NCBI GenBank assembly: GCA_963710865.1
Contig: CAVQBR010000002.1
Location: 496,001 to 560,000 of the forward strand
Direction of reading: 5' to 3'
From: PRDV01 sp963710865
GTDB lineage: Bacteria; Babelota; Babeliae; Babelales; Babelaceae
DNA length: 64,000 nt
Part shown: positions 36,580 to 45,743 of the stretch, in pieces
Numbering within the stretch: position 1 is the first letter of the stretch
Layout of the letters: every line of letters starts with the position of its first letter
The notes under the pieces: generated by a model
Databases searched by the model: none
What the model was told of the DNA's origin: nothing
The model's input: the letters and a program-made list of their open reading frames with translations, nothing else
Translations under genes and position numbers: made by a program

Positions 36580-36824
36580 GTGCCTCAATTCCTCTCTTTA
36601 AATCTTTGTTGAGCTAGTATACCAAAACTTGCAGCCAGTTCATAGAGGAGAATGGATGTGATCCAAAAATGGCAGTTAATTGAGAGCATGAACACAACAG
36701 GCATTTAATGAAAAAAAGCAAGATTTACTAAGCTGTTTATCAACAAGCATCTGTCCCTTAAATCATTAATATCCGACTTTTCACTCGGGCATTCCCACAA
36801 GAGGGTCAGAACCGAGGTTCTCTT

Positions 36825-37220
36825 CTACTTTACCCTAGCTTGCCAAAGACACATTTTGTTTCCGTACAGATCCACAAAGACTGCTTCGATACCCCAAGGC
36901 TTCACTGAAGGTTCGTGTATAAATTCTACACCTTTGTCTCTCAAAGTTTCAAAATCCACTTGGCAATCATCCGTTGATAAGTATAAAAAACAGCGAGCAC
37001 CAGCACCTTGTTTGCCAACAAGCGCCTGAGCATCGGCAGTTGCTGCTTTCATAAGTACAAGTTCAAAATTCGTTTGAGCTGCCGGTTGAACGGTTAACCA
37101 ACGCATAGTGTCAAAAGGGGCATCGGTATGAAGTTTGAATCCAACTTTATCTTTATAAAATGATAACGCTTCATCTTGGTCTTTCACAAAAAGAACCACA
37201 TGGCTAATCGTATTGATCAT
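36825..37220 (-). CDS. VOC/glyoxalase-family protein
   Basis: 131 residues, two beta-alpha-beta-beta-beta modules. HVVLFVKDQDEALSFYKDKVGFKL starts the fold and AVFVDLYGNKMCLWQ closes it. The His and terminal Gln positions fit metal-binding sites of the vicinal-oxygen-chelate family. Similar proteins include bleomycin-resistance and glyoxalase-like enzymes; the substrate cannot be named. AAGGAG precedes the ATG. Confidence 0.85.
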   Translation of the reverse strand: MINTISHVVLFVKDQDEALSFYKDKVGFKLHTDAPFDTMRWLTVQPAAQTNFELVLMKAATADAQALVGKQGAGARCFLYLSTDDCQVDFETLRDKGVEFIHEPSVKPWGIEAVFVDLYGNKMCLWQARVK

Positions 37221-37258
37221 AGTAAAAACTCCTTTTCTAACGTTTTAATTCTTCTTCG

Positions 37259-37713
37259 CTACGCGTGCTCATAAATCTTTTTTCCACGATTTTTAATCTT
37301 GAAACTCAGACGAGTGCGATCTTTTGAAAACTCATCAAATTCCTTTTTGCTAAAAATAAGGAGATCCTGAGAAAACTTAAAATCGTAAAGGGCTCTCTAT
37401 CCATCAACGAGCATTTGATGCCTGTCTTTTGAATATTCCTCTATAATGACTGCTATGTCTATATCGCTTGTATCATGAGGAATCCCCCAAGCATATGACC
37501 CAAAAAGATAGATCTCGAGCGGGTCATAAATACTAATAGTATTTTCTTTACCTCTTCAACCGATTGCTCTGGTATCATAATAACCTCATCAAAGATATCC
37601 TTCTTCAAGTCTATCTCAATTAAGATTTGAATCAAATTGTTGGAGCTGGAGCTGGAAGAAGAAAATCCTTCATCCGGGAAGCAAAAAGAGCTATCCCTTC
37701 TTAATTGCTTCAT
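37259..37713 (-). pseudogene. Decayed MNT-type nucleotidyltransferase
   Basis: One frame from ATG 37713 gives about 57 codons ending near VEEVKKI. Close to 37540-37550, within an A-rich run, the frame shifts. The new frame reads IYDPLEIYLFGSYAWGIPHDTSDIDIAVII, the GSx10DxD signature of minimal nucleotidyltransferases. A TAG at 37397-37399 then interrupts it, followed by RALYDFKFSQDLLIFSKKEFDEF to a stop at 37259. Two lesions indicate a pseudogene, probably from a HEPN/MNT toxin-antitoxin module. Confidence 0.75.
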
Positions 37714-37827
37714 GAAAAAGCACACTCAATTTCTTCCAGCATCAGGCGACCAGATCTGAAACGAGAAATGAACTGTTTCAACTGCTTCTCATGTGTACGA
37801 AAGACGAATGCACTCTGAAAAACGACC

Positions 37828-38520
37828 TCACACCGACTGTCTTTCTTTAAGTACCCCTTTTTCAAGTCGAAGAACCGTTTGCATATGCTCTGCAACTTCG
37901 GCATCATGCGAAGCAATGATGAGCCCCATAGACCATTCTTTGCTACACGCACTAAGCAGTTCGATAATCGTCGATTTTGTCTGCTCATCAAGATGGGCAG
38001 TCGGCTCATCTGCCAGGATAAAGTTCGGCTGGGTAAATAACGCCCGGGCAACAGAGACTCGCTGCTGCTCCCCGCCAGAGAGAGTACGGGGAGAGTGTGA
38101 GGCTTTATCGACTAACCCTACTTTTTCAAGAAGTGAAAGTGCTTTCTCAGAAGCTTGTACATAGGGTTCGTCAGCTATAAGCCCCTTAAGCATGACATTT
38201 TCTAGAACAGTGAGCTCATCTATGAGAGAAGGATACTGAAATACAAAGCCGATATGCTTCTGAATGAACCGGGAGCGACGATGCGGTTCAAGAGCATAGA
38301 TATCTATCCCATTACAAAGAACAGATCCTCTATCAGGCTTATCAAGCCCAGCGAGTACTTGTATGAGAGTCGACTTCCCAATACCAGAAACTCCAGTAAG
38401 GGCATACTGGTGATTATTTTTAAACGTATAGGTCACATCATCAAGCACAACTGCTGTCTGTAGACCTTGAGAAAATGATTTATGAAGATGTTGAACAGTT
38501 AAAGATGTATCTTGCAGCAT
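37828..38520 (-). CDS. LolD/FtsE-type ABC transporter ATPase
   Basis: 230 residues. Walker A GVSGIGKSTLIQ, Q-loop VFQYPSLIDELTVLENV, signature LSGGEQQRVSVARAL, Walker B FILADEPTAHLD, H-loop IASHD. The body resembles LolD, which powers lipoprotein release from the inner membrane, and related MacB-type ATPases. No permease is adjacent in this window, so the partner must be encoded elsewhere. Confidence 0.85.
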   Translation of the reverse strand: MLQDTSLTVQHLHKSFSQGLQTAVVLDDVTYTFKNNHQYALTGVSGIGKSTLIQVLAGLDKPDRGSVLCNGIDIYALEPHRRSRFIQKHIGFVFQYPSLIDELTVLENVMLKGLIADEPYVQASEKALSLLEKVGLVDKASHSPRTLSGGEQQRVSVARALFTQPNFILADEPTAHLDEQTKSTIIELLSACSKEWSMGLIIASHDAEVAEHMQTVLRLEKGVLKERQSV

Positions 38521-38669
38521 CAGCTCACATAGTTAGAGAGGAATTATAGTGGTACCTTCAGCCTTTTTAACATACCTCAAACATACTTTTTTGGAAAGTC
38601 TTGTAATCAAAACCAACTCTCAGGTAGACTCAAAACTAGGGATAGAAGTTACAAAAAAGGGGGAGTTAT

Positions 38670-41039
38670 ATGAAGTCAATAAAATCACTTTTACAGGATA
38701 CGCTATTAGATATGCTCCCAGTTGTACCAACAATGGACGTGGTCGTATTTCCACATCAAATTGTACCGCTGCTTGTACTGGATGACCGAATTATTCGAGG
38801 GATCAATAAAGCTTTAGAAACCGATCCTAAACTCGTATTGCTGCTTGCATCTAAAAAACAATCGAGTACTCATCAAGGGGTTATCGGAACAAAGGATCTG
38901 TTTGATGTAGGAACAGTGGCATCTATTATGCGTGTTATTAAAATTCCAGATGGTGGAATTAAAGTATTAGTACAAGGAGTATCTCGTGCTTACGTACATG
39001 ACATTGTAGCCGAAGACGAGATCTTAAAAGCAGATATCGAGCCATATATCTATGAGGACGATCCAACAAGCACAGAAGTTGTTGCACAAATTAAGAACAT
39101 TAAGGACATAGCCGAACATATTTCGGCATCTGGCCATGCATTAAGTCCAGATTTTCATATTATTTTATCGAAGATGACCGACCCAGAAAAGATAGCCGAT
39201 TTTATTTTATCACATCTTAATATTCGGGTTGATCAAGCACAAGAGCTCTTAGAATCTCGCACACATGAAAGTTTTATCGAGGGCCTCTTTGTACATCTTG
39301 CGAAAGAATTTGAAGTCAGCGAAATGCAAGAGACTATTAAAAATCGAGCTCGTGAATCGATGAATAAGTCACAAAAAGAGTTCTATTTACGCGAACAATT
39401 ACGGGCGATCAAAAAAGAGCTGGGCGAAGATGACAATGATGAAATAGATCGCATACGTGAGAAGATCGCACAGTTGCCACTTACTGAAGAAACGCGCACA
39501 GAAGTCACCAGACAACTCAATAGGCTGGAAAAAACTTCTCCAGATTCTATGGAAGCCTCAGTTACCCGCAGTCATCTTGAATGGATAATCTCATTACCCT
39601 GGGGTAAAGAGACCGTAGATACACTCGACATTGAGCGGGCGAAAGCAATACTCGACGAAGATCATTATGGGTTGAAAGAGATTAAGGAACGGATCCTCGA
39701 CTTTATTTCAATCCGGCAGCTCAAAACTGATGGCTATGCACCCATTTTATGTTTTGCAGGCCCTCCAGGCACCGGTAAAACATCTCTTGGTAAATCCATT
39801 GCCCGAAGCCTTGGAAGAAATTTCTTTAGAATTTCCTTAGGCGGGGTAAAAGATGAAGCCGAAATACGAGGGCATAGACGAACGTACGTTGGTGCAATGC
39901 CAGGTCGATTTATCCAAGGCATTAGAAAAGCAGGTTCTATGAATCCTGTCATCATTATCGATGAGCTTGATAAAATCGGTGCAGATTTCCGGGGAGATCC
40001 TTCAGCTGCGATGCTTGAAGTATTAGATCCTCAGCAAAACAAAACATTCTATGATAACTATCTTGGCCTTCCTTTCGATTTATCGAAGGTCATCTTTATC
40101 GCAACGGCTAATAATGTAGAATCTATTTCTGAGCCATTACGAGACCGTATGGAGATTATCCATCTTTCTGGGTACACCCTTGAAGAAAAGATGCATATAG
40201 CAGACCAATATTTAATCAAAAAAGCCCTCGCAGAATCGGGCCTTGATAATCACCCGTTAAGCTTTAGCTCCGAATTAATTTCAGATATTACGATGAATTA
40301 TACGAGAGAATCAGGCGTTCGAGAACTTGATAGACTCATAAAGAAGCTCTGCTCAAAAACAGCACGCTCACTCGTTGAAATGAATGGAATCATAACGTTC
40401 GATGCCGATAATATTGAAAAGTATCTCGGTCCTCGCAAGTTCCTGCAGATGGACACCTACCATGAAAATCAAGTTGGAATAACAAATGGCCTTGCCTGGA
40501 CCGCTTATGGTGGCGAGATCATAAAAATCGAAGCGGTCGTTATGCAAGGGAAAGGAAAACTCATCCTTACGGGATCCTTGGGAGCAGTCATGCGCGAATC
40601 TGCTCAAGCAGCTTTAAGCTATGCTCGTGCCCATGCAGAAGAGTTTAATATCAATCAACGCATGTTTAGCCATTACGACCTACATATTCATGTGCCCGGT
40701 GGAGGCATCCCTAAGGATGGACCTTCAGCAGGAGTCACCCTTCTTTCATCGATACTCTCGGCATTCACTGGTAGACCTATTAATGCAGAATATGCTATGA
40801 CAGGCGAGATAAATTTACGAGGTAATGTCATGCCTATAGGCGGAGTAAAGGAAAAGATTCTCGCAGCTAAAAGAAACCACTTACCTCACGTAATTTTACC
40901 CCACCAAAACAAGAATGATCTTGTCGGTGCAGAAGAGATCACTGAAGGTATTAACGTTATATGGGTCCACCATGCTGATGAGATTTTGAGTCGAGTACTT
41001 TTACCCGCGGAAGAAAAAAAAACTTCCAATGCCCACTAA
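38670..41039 (+). CDS. lon: ATP-dependent Lon protease
   Basis: Degrades misfolded and regulatory proteins. 789 residues: N-terminal substrate domain, coiled helix, AAA+ module (Walker A FAGPPGTGKTSLGK, Walker B IIIDELDKIG) and a C-terminal protease with PKDGPSAG (catalytic S686) and PIGGVKEK (catalytic K729). GGGGGAG precedes the ATG. A PfkB-type kinase gene starts three bases downstream. Confidence 0.97.
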   Translation: MKSIKSLLQDTLLDMLPVVPTMDVVVFPHQIVPLLVLDDRIIRGINKALETDPKLVLLLASKKQSSTHQGVIGTKDLFDVGTVASIMRVIKIPDGGIKVLVQGVSRAYVHDIVAEDEILKADIEPYIYEDDPTSTEVVAQIKNIKDIAEHISASGHALSPDFHIILSKMTDPEKIADFILSHLNIRVDQAQELLESRTHESFIEGLFVHLAKEFEVSEMQETIKNRARESMNKSQKEFYLREQLRAIKKELGEDDNDEIDRIREKIAQLPLTEETRTEVTRQLNRLEKTSPDSMEASVTRSHLEWIISLPWGKETVDTLDIERAKAILDEDHYGLKEIKERILDFISIRQLKTDGYAPILCFAGPPGTGKTSLGKSIARSLGRNFFRISLGGVKDEAEIRGHRRTYVGAMPGRFIQGIRKAGSMNPVIIIDELDKIGADFRGDPSAAMLEVLDPQQNKTFYDNYLGLPFDLSKVIFIATANNVESISEPLRDRMEIIHLSGYTLEEKMHIADQYLIKKALAESGLDNHPLSFSSELISDITMNYTRESGVRELDRLIKKLCSKTARSLVEMNGIITFDADNIEKYLGPRKFLQMDTYHENQVGITNGLAWTAYGGEIIKIEAVVMQGKGKLILTGSLGAVMRESAQAALSYARAHAEEFNINQRMFSHYDLHIHVPGGGIPKDGPSAGVTLLSSILSAFTGRPINAEYAMTGEINLRGNVMPIGGVKEKILAAKRNHLPHVILPHQNKNDLVGAEEITEGINVIWVHHADEILSRVLLPAEEKKTSNAH

Positions 41040-41042
41040 GCA

Positions 41043-42116
41043 ATGAAAACAATTGGCACCTTTGGTAGTGCTACACAAGATATCTTTATGATCTATGAAG
41101 GTGCAGAAACAGTACACCTTCATCTAAAAAAGGGCAATCGAGCCTACCTCTTTTTTGAGCAAGGAATCAAAATTGATATTCCCACCGTTCACCGAGCTAC
41201 CGGTGGTGGGGCTACTAATACCGCTGTAGGATTTAAACGGCTTGGCCTCAACCCTGAGCCCTTTTTCAAAATTGGCAATGATCCCGAAGGCGATTTCGTC
41301 AAGCAGGAACTCCTTGTTGAGGGCATACCTCTTGAGGGCGTCATCACCGATCCAACTGTACGCACTGCCCTCTCATGCATTGTACCAAGTATCGACAATA
41401 ATCATGTTGCATTCTGCTATCGCGAAGCAAATAAGTTTCTTACCAGCTCTGAGGTTAACTTTAAGAGACTTGCCGCATGTGACTATTTATATATAAGCGC
41501 TCTTTCAGGCACGACTCGAGCATTGTTCCCCGATCTTATTACCACTGCACAAAAACACAACATTCCAGTCGCCGCTAACCCGGGAATTGCGCAACTTACC
41601 AGTCCTCACTTTAATCTCACAGCACTGAGCATTCTCATCGTCAACGCCTATGAAGCTCGGCACCTGCTAACGAGACTCCTCGAAGAACAAGAGCAACATC
41701 CACTCGAACCATTAAACGGCCCTTCATTACTCAAACAATTTCTTTTCTATAAAAATAGAGAATATACCCTCCGGGACTACTTTCAATATATTTTTAAGCG
41801 AGGAGTACCTCTTGCAGTCGTCACCAATGGCGCTGAAGGGGTCTATGTAGGAACCAAAGAAAAGATCTATTTTCATCCCAGCATTCCAGCCAGTGCGCAC
41901 TTCGGTCTTGGAGCAGGTGATGCATTTAGCAGCGCATTTGTTGGCAGCCATCTACGGGACAAATCACTCGAGGACTGTATACGTTATGGAGCACTCAACG
42001 CCTCGTCTGTCATAAGCTCAATTGATGCTAAAACAGGATTATTGACACTCACTGAGCTTGAAACACGAGCAAAAAAAGTACCACATCTGTTCGAAGTTTT
42101 TGATTTCCATCCGTAG
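41043..42116 (+). CDS. PfkB-family sugar/nucleoside kinase
   Basis: 357 residues. Glycine-rich GGGATNTAVGFKRLGL binds the sugar near the N-terminus, and GLGAGDAFSSAFVGSHL near the C-terminus holds the catalytic Asp and anion hole. Closest in style to ribokinase/adenosine kinase. The substrate cannot be fixed from sequence. An unusual insertion of about 40 residues follows NAYEARHLLTRL. Co-transcribed with lon (gap of three bases). Confidence 0.88.
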   Translation: MKTIGTFGSATQDIFMIYEGAETVHLHLKKGNRAYLFFEQGIKIDIPTVHRATGGGATNTAVGFKRLGLNPEPFFKIGNDPEGDFVKQELLVEGIPLEGVITDPTVRTALSCIVPSIDNNHVAFCYREANKFLTSSEVNFKRLAACDYLYISALSGTTRALFPDLITTAQKHNIPVAANPGIAQLTSPHFNLTALSILIVNAYEARHLLTRLLEEQEQHPLEPLNGPSLLKQFLFYKNREYTLRDYFQYIFKRGVPLAVVTNGAEGVYVGTKEKIYFHPSIPASAHFGLGAGDAFSSAFVGSHLRDKSLEDCIRYGALNASSVISSIDAKTGLLTLTELETRAKKVPHLFEVFDFHP

Positions 42117-42234
42117 GCCTTTACTTTTTTGCAGGAACAGCCCAAAATCATTCACGTCAAGATTGGAAGCCCGGAAACAAGTCTCTTTCCTTTTCAGTGA
42201 TCTTCAAACTATTGCCGAGTCTCCATCCATATCT

Positions 42235-44100
42235 CTAACTTTTAAACCACTCTGAAAGACCTTGCACCCCTACACCCAATTTATCTGCAAAAGCCTGCTC
42301 CATTTCAGGATTACCACGAGCATAGTCAAGTGCAGTCTTTTTATCATTAGCTTCCATAAATGGGTCAGCATCGAGAGCAAGTAAGGACCTGACAGTTGCA
42401 AGATCTCCATTCTTTGTTGCTGTAATAAGAAGTGTTTCTCCCTGCATGTCTCGTGCATTTACGTCTCCCATGGGTCTCCCAATAGTTCGCCATAATCTGT
42501 TCACAAAAAATTCTTCAATCTCAGGCTTATCTCGCGCATAGTCGAGCGCACTCTTTTCATTCGTATCCTTATGAACACTATCAGCCCCTCGCTCAAGTAA
42601 GAGCTTAATAACTGAAAGATCACCTTTTTTGGTCGCTTTAATAAGCGCTGTTTCACCCTGGTCATCTGCAGCATTTACGTCACTATTCGCAATGAGGTAT
42701 CTTAAAATAGTGGCCGCTTCAGTCGCATCAAAGATATCCACATACAGGTCGCTGTATTCGATCAACTTCATGAGGAGTGTTTCTCCCGCTTTATTACGTA
42801 AATCTCTGTGAGCTGCAAGTTGCGAATCACCATAAATCGCATTTAAAAGTTTAAGTAGATCTTGAGGATTATCGAAGACTTTCAATAGTTCTGCTCCATC
42901 TTCCATTCGTTGCCAGAAAATATCTTCAGAAACCAGAGTTTGAACTTCCTCAAGAGACAGCCAAGACGGTATTAAATCCCAGAGCTGTGAGATTCCATGG
43001 TCAGTTCCGACTAAAGCCCACTTGCCATCACGTGTGAGATCTACTGACCGTCCCAAGCCAATTTGGCCTGAAAGAACACGCGATCTAATCCTCGCTAGAT
43101 TTCTCAGATCCCAGAGCCGAGTTGTTCCATTCCTCGATACAGTTAAGGCCATCTTGCCATCTGCTCTAAGGGCTGCCGAATTTATCGAGAAATTCTCAGA
43201 AAGGGTGCCTAGCTGCTTAGGACTTGACGGATCACTCAGGTCCCAAAGATGCGCAGTCCCATCCTCCGAGCCAGTTAAGGCCACCTTGCCATCTGGTGTC
43301 AAAGATACTGACCAAATCGCAGCCGTGTGCCCTGAAAGAACGCCTAACTGCCTAGGACTTGCTGGATCACTCAGATCCCAAAGACGCGCAGTTCTATCCT
43401 CCGACCCAGTTAAGGCAATCTTGCCATCTGACGTAAAAGATATCGACCATATGAGATCGGTATGACCTGAAAGAATGCCGGACTGCTTAGGACTTGCTGG
43501 ATCACTTAGATCCCAAAGCCACACAGTCCCGTCCTCATATCCAATTAAAGCCATCTTGCCATCTGGTGTCAAAGCTACTGAAAATATCTTGTTCATATGG
43601 CCAGAAATAACATCTAAATGGCCAGGAATAATACTTATCAGCTTAGGATCTGACGGATCAACCAGATCCCAGAGCCGCGCAGTCCCATCTCGCGATCCAG
43701 TTAAGGCCACTTTGCCATTTCTTGTCAGTGCTACTGAAAGTATCACATCTGTATGTCCTGAAAGAACACTTAGCTCCTTGGGATTTGCTGGATCGCTCAG
43801 GTCCCACAGATGTGCAACTCTGTCAGTAATAGATCCAGTTAAGGCCATGTTACCATCTGGTGTCAGAACATTTGAACTTATTGTACCGTCCCCGAGAAGT
43901 ATAGTATAGGTCGGCTCGATTAAAGTTGGGTGTTCGTAAATAATCTTCTGCGTTATTATTCCCTTAATATCCTCAGGCAAGACCTGAAATGGAGAAGGGC
44001 GCACGGTTCCTTCTGGTGCAAGTTGGGTCATAGGTCGCCCTTCTGCAGCAAAAAGAGCACTGCTGAGCATGCAGACGATCACAATTAAATAATAGTTCAT
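42235..44100 (-). CDS. Exported protein: F-box-like segment, 7 WD40 blades, ankyrin repeats
   Basis: 621 residues. Signal peptide MNYYLIVIVCMLSSALFA. Residues about 38-58 (FQVLPEDIKGIITQKII) resemble a short F-box start. Seven WD40 blades follow (residues about 65-365), each ending in a xLWDL motif, enough for one closed propeller. The C-terminal third holds four or five ankyrin-type repeats (TALIKATKKGDLSVIKLLLERGAD and similar). The blades are very alike at DNA level. F-box plus WD40 is a eukaryotic E3-ligase adaptor layout; the F-box call is tentative. AAAGGAC precedes the ATG. Confidence 0.8.
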   Translation of the reverse strand: MNYYLIVIVCMLSSALFAAEGRPMTQLAPEGTVRPSPFQVLPEDIKGIITQKIIYEHPTLIEPTYTILLGDGTISSNVLTPDGNMALTGSITDRVAHLWDLSDPANPKELSVLSGHTDVILSVALTRNGKVALTGSRDGTARLWDLVDPSDPKLISIIPGHLDVISGHMNKIFSVALTPDGKMALIGYEDGTVWLWDLSDPASPKQSGILSGHTDLIWSISFTSDGKIALTGSEDRTARLWDLSDPASPRQLGVLSGHTAAIWSVSLTPDGKVALTGSEDGTAHLWDLSDPSSPKQLGTLSENFSINSAALRADGKMALTVSRNGTTRLWDLRNLARIRSRVLSGQIGLGRSVDLTRDGKWALVGTDHGISQLWDLIPSWLSLEEVQTLVSEDIFWQRMEDGAELLKVFDNPQDLLKLLNAIYGDSQLAAHRDLRNKAGETLLMKLIEYSDLYVDIFDATEAATILRYLIANSDVNAADDQGETALIKATKKGDLSVIKLLLERGADSVHKDTNEKSALDYARDKPEIEEFFVNRLWRTIGRPMGDVNARDMQGETLLITATKNGDLATVRSLLALDADPFMEANDKKTALDYARGNPEMEQAFADKLGVGVQGLSEWFKS

Positions 44101-44398
44101 TGTTGTCCTTTAGAATGTTTAGAAGTTTTTAACAATAACTCTCTATACTTATAATACTATCATTATACAATTCTAATAGTAAATAATTGTGAAAAAATTT
44201 TAATTAAGCTTGACTCGTCTAGAAATAAAATTGAGAAGGCACCAATGCTTTACTCGGACAATTTTCCAAACCGAGAAACTACAAATAGTTGCAAGATTTG
44301 AACGCAGAGTCTGCTTTTCACCAATCCGTCTTGCGCACTAGTGATGGCCAAAAAGAGGATTGACAATGCTCAGCGCATGCAAACTAGAAAGGCAGCTG

Positions 44399-45652
44399 TC
44401 ATGCTCTGCCTTTGAGCACACGATCTGAAAAACCATTTGAAAATACCTCATGAGGATCGAGCCGCTGTTTTACCGTAATAAAACGTTGCAAGTTTTCGCC
44501 ATATAAGCTACTTGCTTTTTCATAATCCAAAAAGTTTATCTTCCCCCAATGAGGACGACCACCATATGCGCTCATTGCTTCCTCAAATTCTCTATAGCAT
44601 GCAAGATATTTATCTTCTTCCAAAATACAAAATGCAAGACAGGCAACTGGCCCCTCGGAAGAAGGACTCAAATAGGCACGCGCATCTCGATCTACAAAGC
44701 GAATGTTAATATCAGCAAACTTCGCGCCAAAAGCGGTATATTTCTGAACCAATGTTTGAATCGTTTTAATTGCATCTGGCAGAAAATTACGTGGGATCGC
44801 AATCTCAGAAAACAAGTCCTTGTCATTCTCATCGATTGTATACCACGTCAACGCTTTATAAGAAGGAATGCCTTTAACCGGGGAGTCGAGATTCTCTTCG
44901 CATCGATTCCATCGATTAATGACTACTTTTCCCGTTTCAACATTCCATAAAAACTGACAGAAATCACTCGAAGCATGAATTTTTGTATAATCTTGCATCA
45001 CCGTATCTATATTTGTGACTTCATCACTCGCCTGCAGATAAAAGAGCGATTCACATTGCAAGGTCACTGCATATATGATACCCAGAGAACCCAAGCCTAC
45101 ACGTACAGCTGCAAAAGCATCAGGATCTGACAGGAGAGAGAACGTATGAAGATTGCCAGCAGCCGTTATCAATTCAAATTCTTTCACAAAACTAGATAAG
45201 GAGCCGGTATGCCCGGTACCATGTACCCCAGTATTTAATGCCCCACCTAGAGTTATTTCTGCAATTGCTGCTTGATTGGAAAGCGCTAGGTTATATCGGG
45301 CTAATTGCTCATTAAGATCTCTAATTGTTATACCTGCTTCTACCCGAACTGTTTTTTCTTCTGGATGAATGGAGAGAATCTTGTTCAGCTGCTTTAAGCT
45401 TACTAAGCATCCATCTGTGCATCCTATATCGCTGAGAGAATACCCCTTACCAATGGCACGGACCTTGCGACCCTCTGAGGCATTGGACTTGATAGAATGA
45501 CATAATTCTTCCAGATTGGATGGCTCAATGTACTGATAAGGATGACAGCTTTGATTGCCTATGCAATTTACCCATTGCTCAGCTGTATTCATAGCACAGT
45601 TTATGCTAAAGGTAGCGGCTAAAGCCGCTACCACTCTATTTAATTGCTTCAT
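44399..45652 (-). CDS. Exported L-gulonolactone-oxidase-like flavoprotein
   Basis: About 417 residues. From ATG 45652 a signal peptide (MKQLNRVVAALAATFSINCA) precedes an FAD-binding domain (VRAIGKGYSLSDI, GGALNTGVHGTGHTGSLSSF) and a sugar-lactone oxidase end (GRPHWGKINFLDY...RLDPHEVFSNGF). Family members make ascorbate-like compounds. In eukaryotic enzymes the GxGHS histidine binds FAD covalently; here it is Tyr71, so FAD is probably held non-covalently. The start is chosen because the signal peptide begins there. Confidence 0.82.
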   Translation of the reverse strand: MKQLNRVVAALAATFSINCAMNTAEQWVNCIGNQSCHPYQYIEPSNLEELCHSIKSNASEGRKVRAIGKGYSLSDIGCTDGCLVSLKQLNKILSIHPEEKTVRVEAGITIRDLNEQLARYNLALSNQAAIAEITLGGALNTGVHGTGHTGSLSSFVKEFELITAAGNLHTFSLLSDPDAFAAVRVGLGSLGIIYAVTLQCESLFYLQASDEVTNIDTVMQDYTKIHASSDFCQFLWNVETGKVVINRWNRCEENLDSPVKGIPSYKALTWYTIDENDKDLFSEIAIPRNFLPDAIKTIQTLVQKYTAFGAKFADINIRFVDRDARAYLSPSSEGPVACLAFCILEEDKYLACYREFEEAMSAYGGRPHWGKINFLDYEKASSLYGENLQRFITVKQRLDPHEVFSNGFSDRVLKGRA

Positions 45653-45743
45653 AGATATTCTCTTTCTTAAATGAATTAACCACTCCTCTATCGTAGCACC
45701 GAAATCGTGCGGTGAACATATGTACATCTTTAATATTACTGAT

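Noticed and set aside
37710..38051. Minus-strand frame overlapping the end of lolD
   Set aside because: Most of it is lolD in another frame. Its last 40 codons might be a gene trace but cannot be identified.
43022..43909. Long open frames on the plus strand opposite the WD40 gene
   Set aside because: They mirror the repeated WD40 blades on the other strand; no ribosome sites, no family, and the minus frame has a signal peptide and clear motifs.
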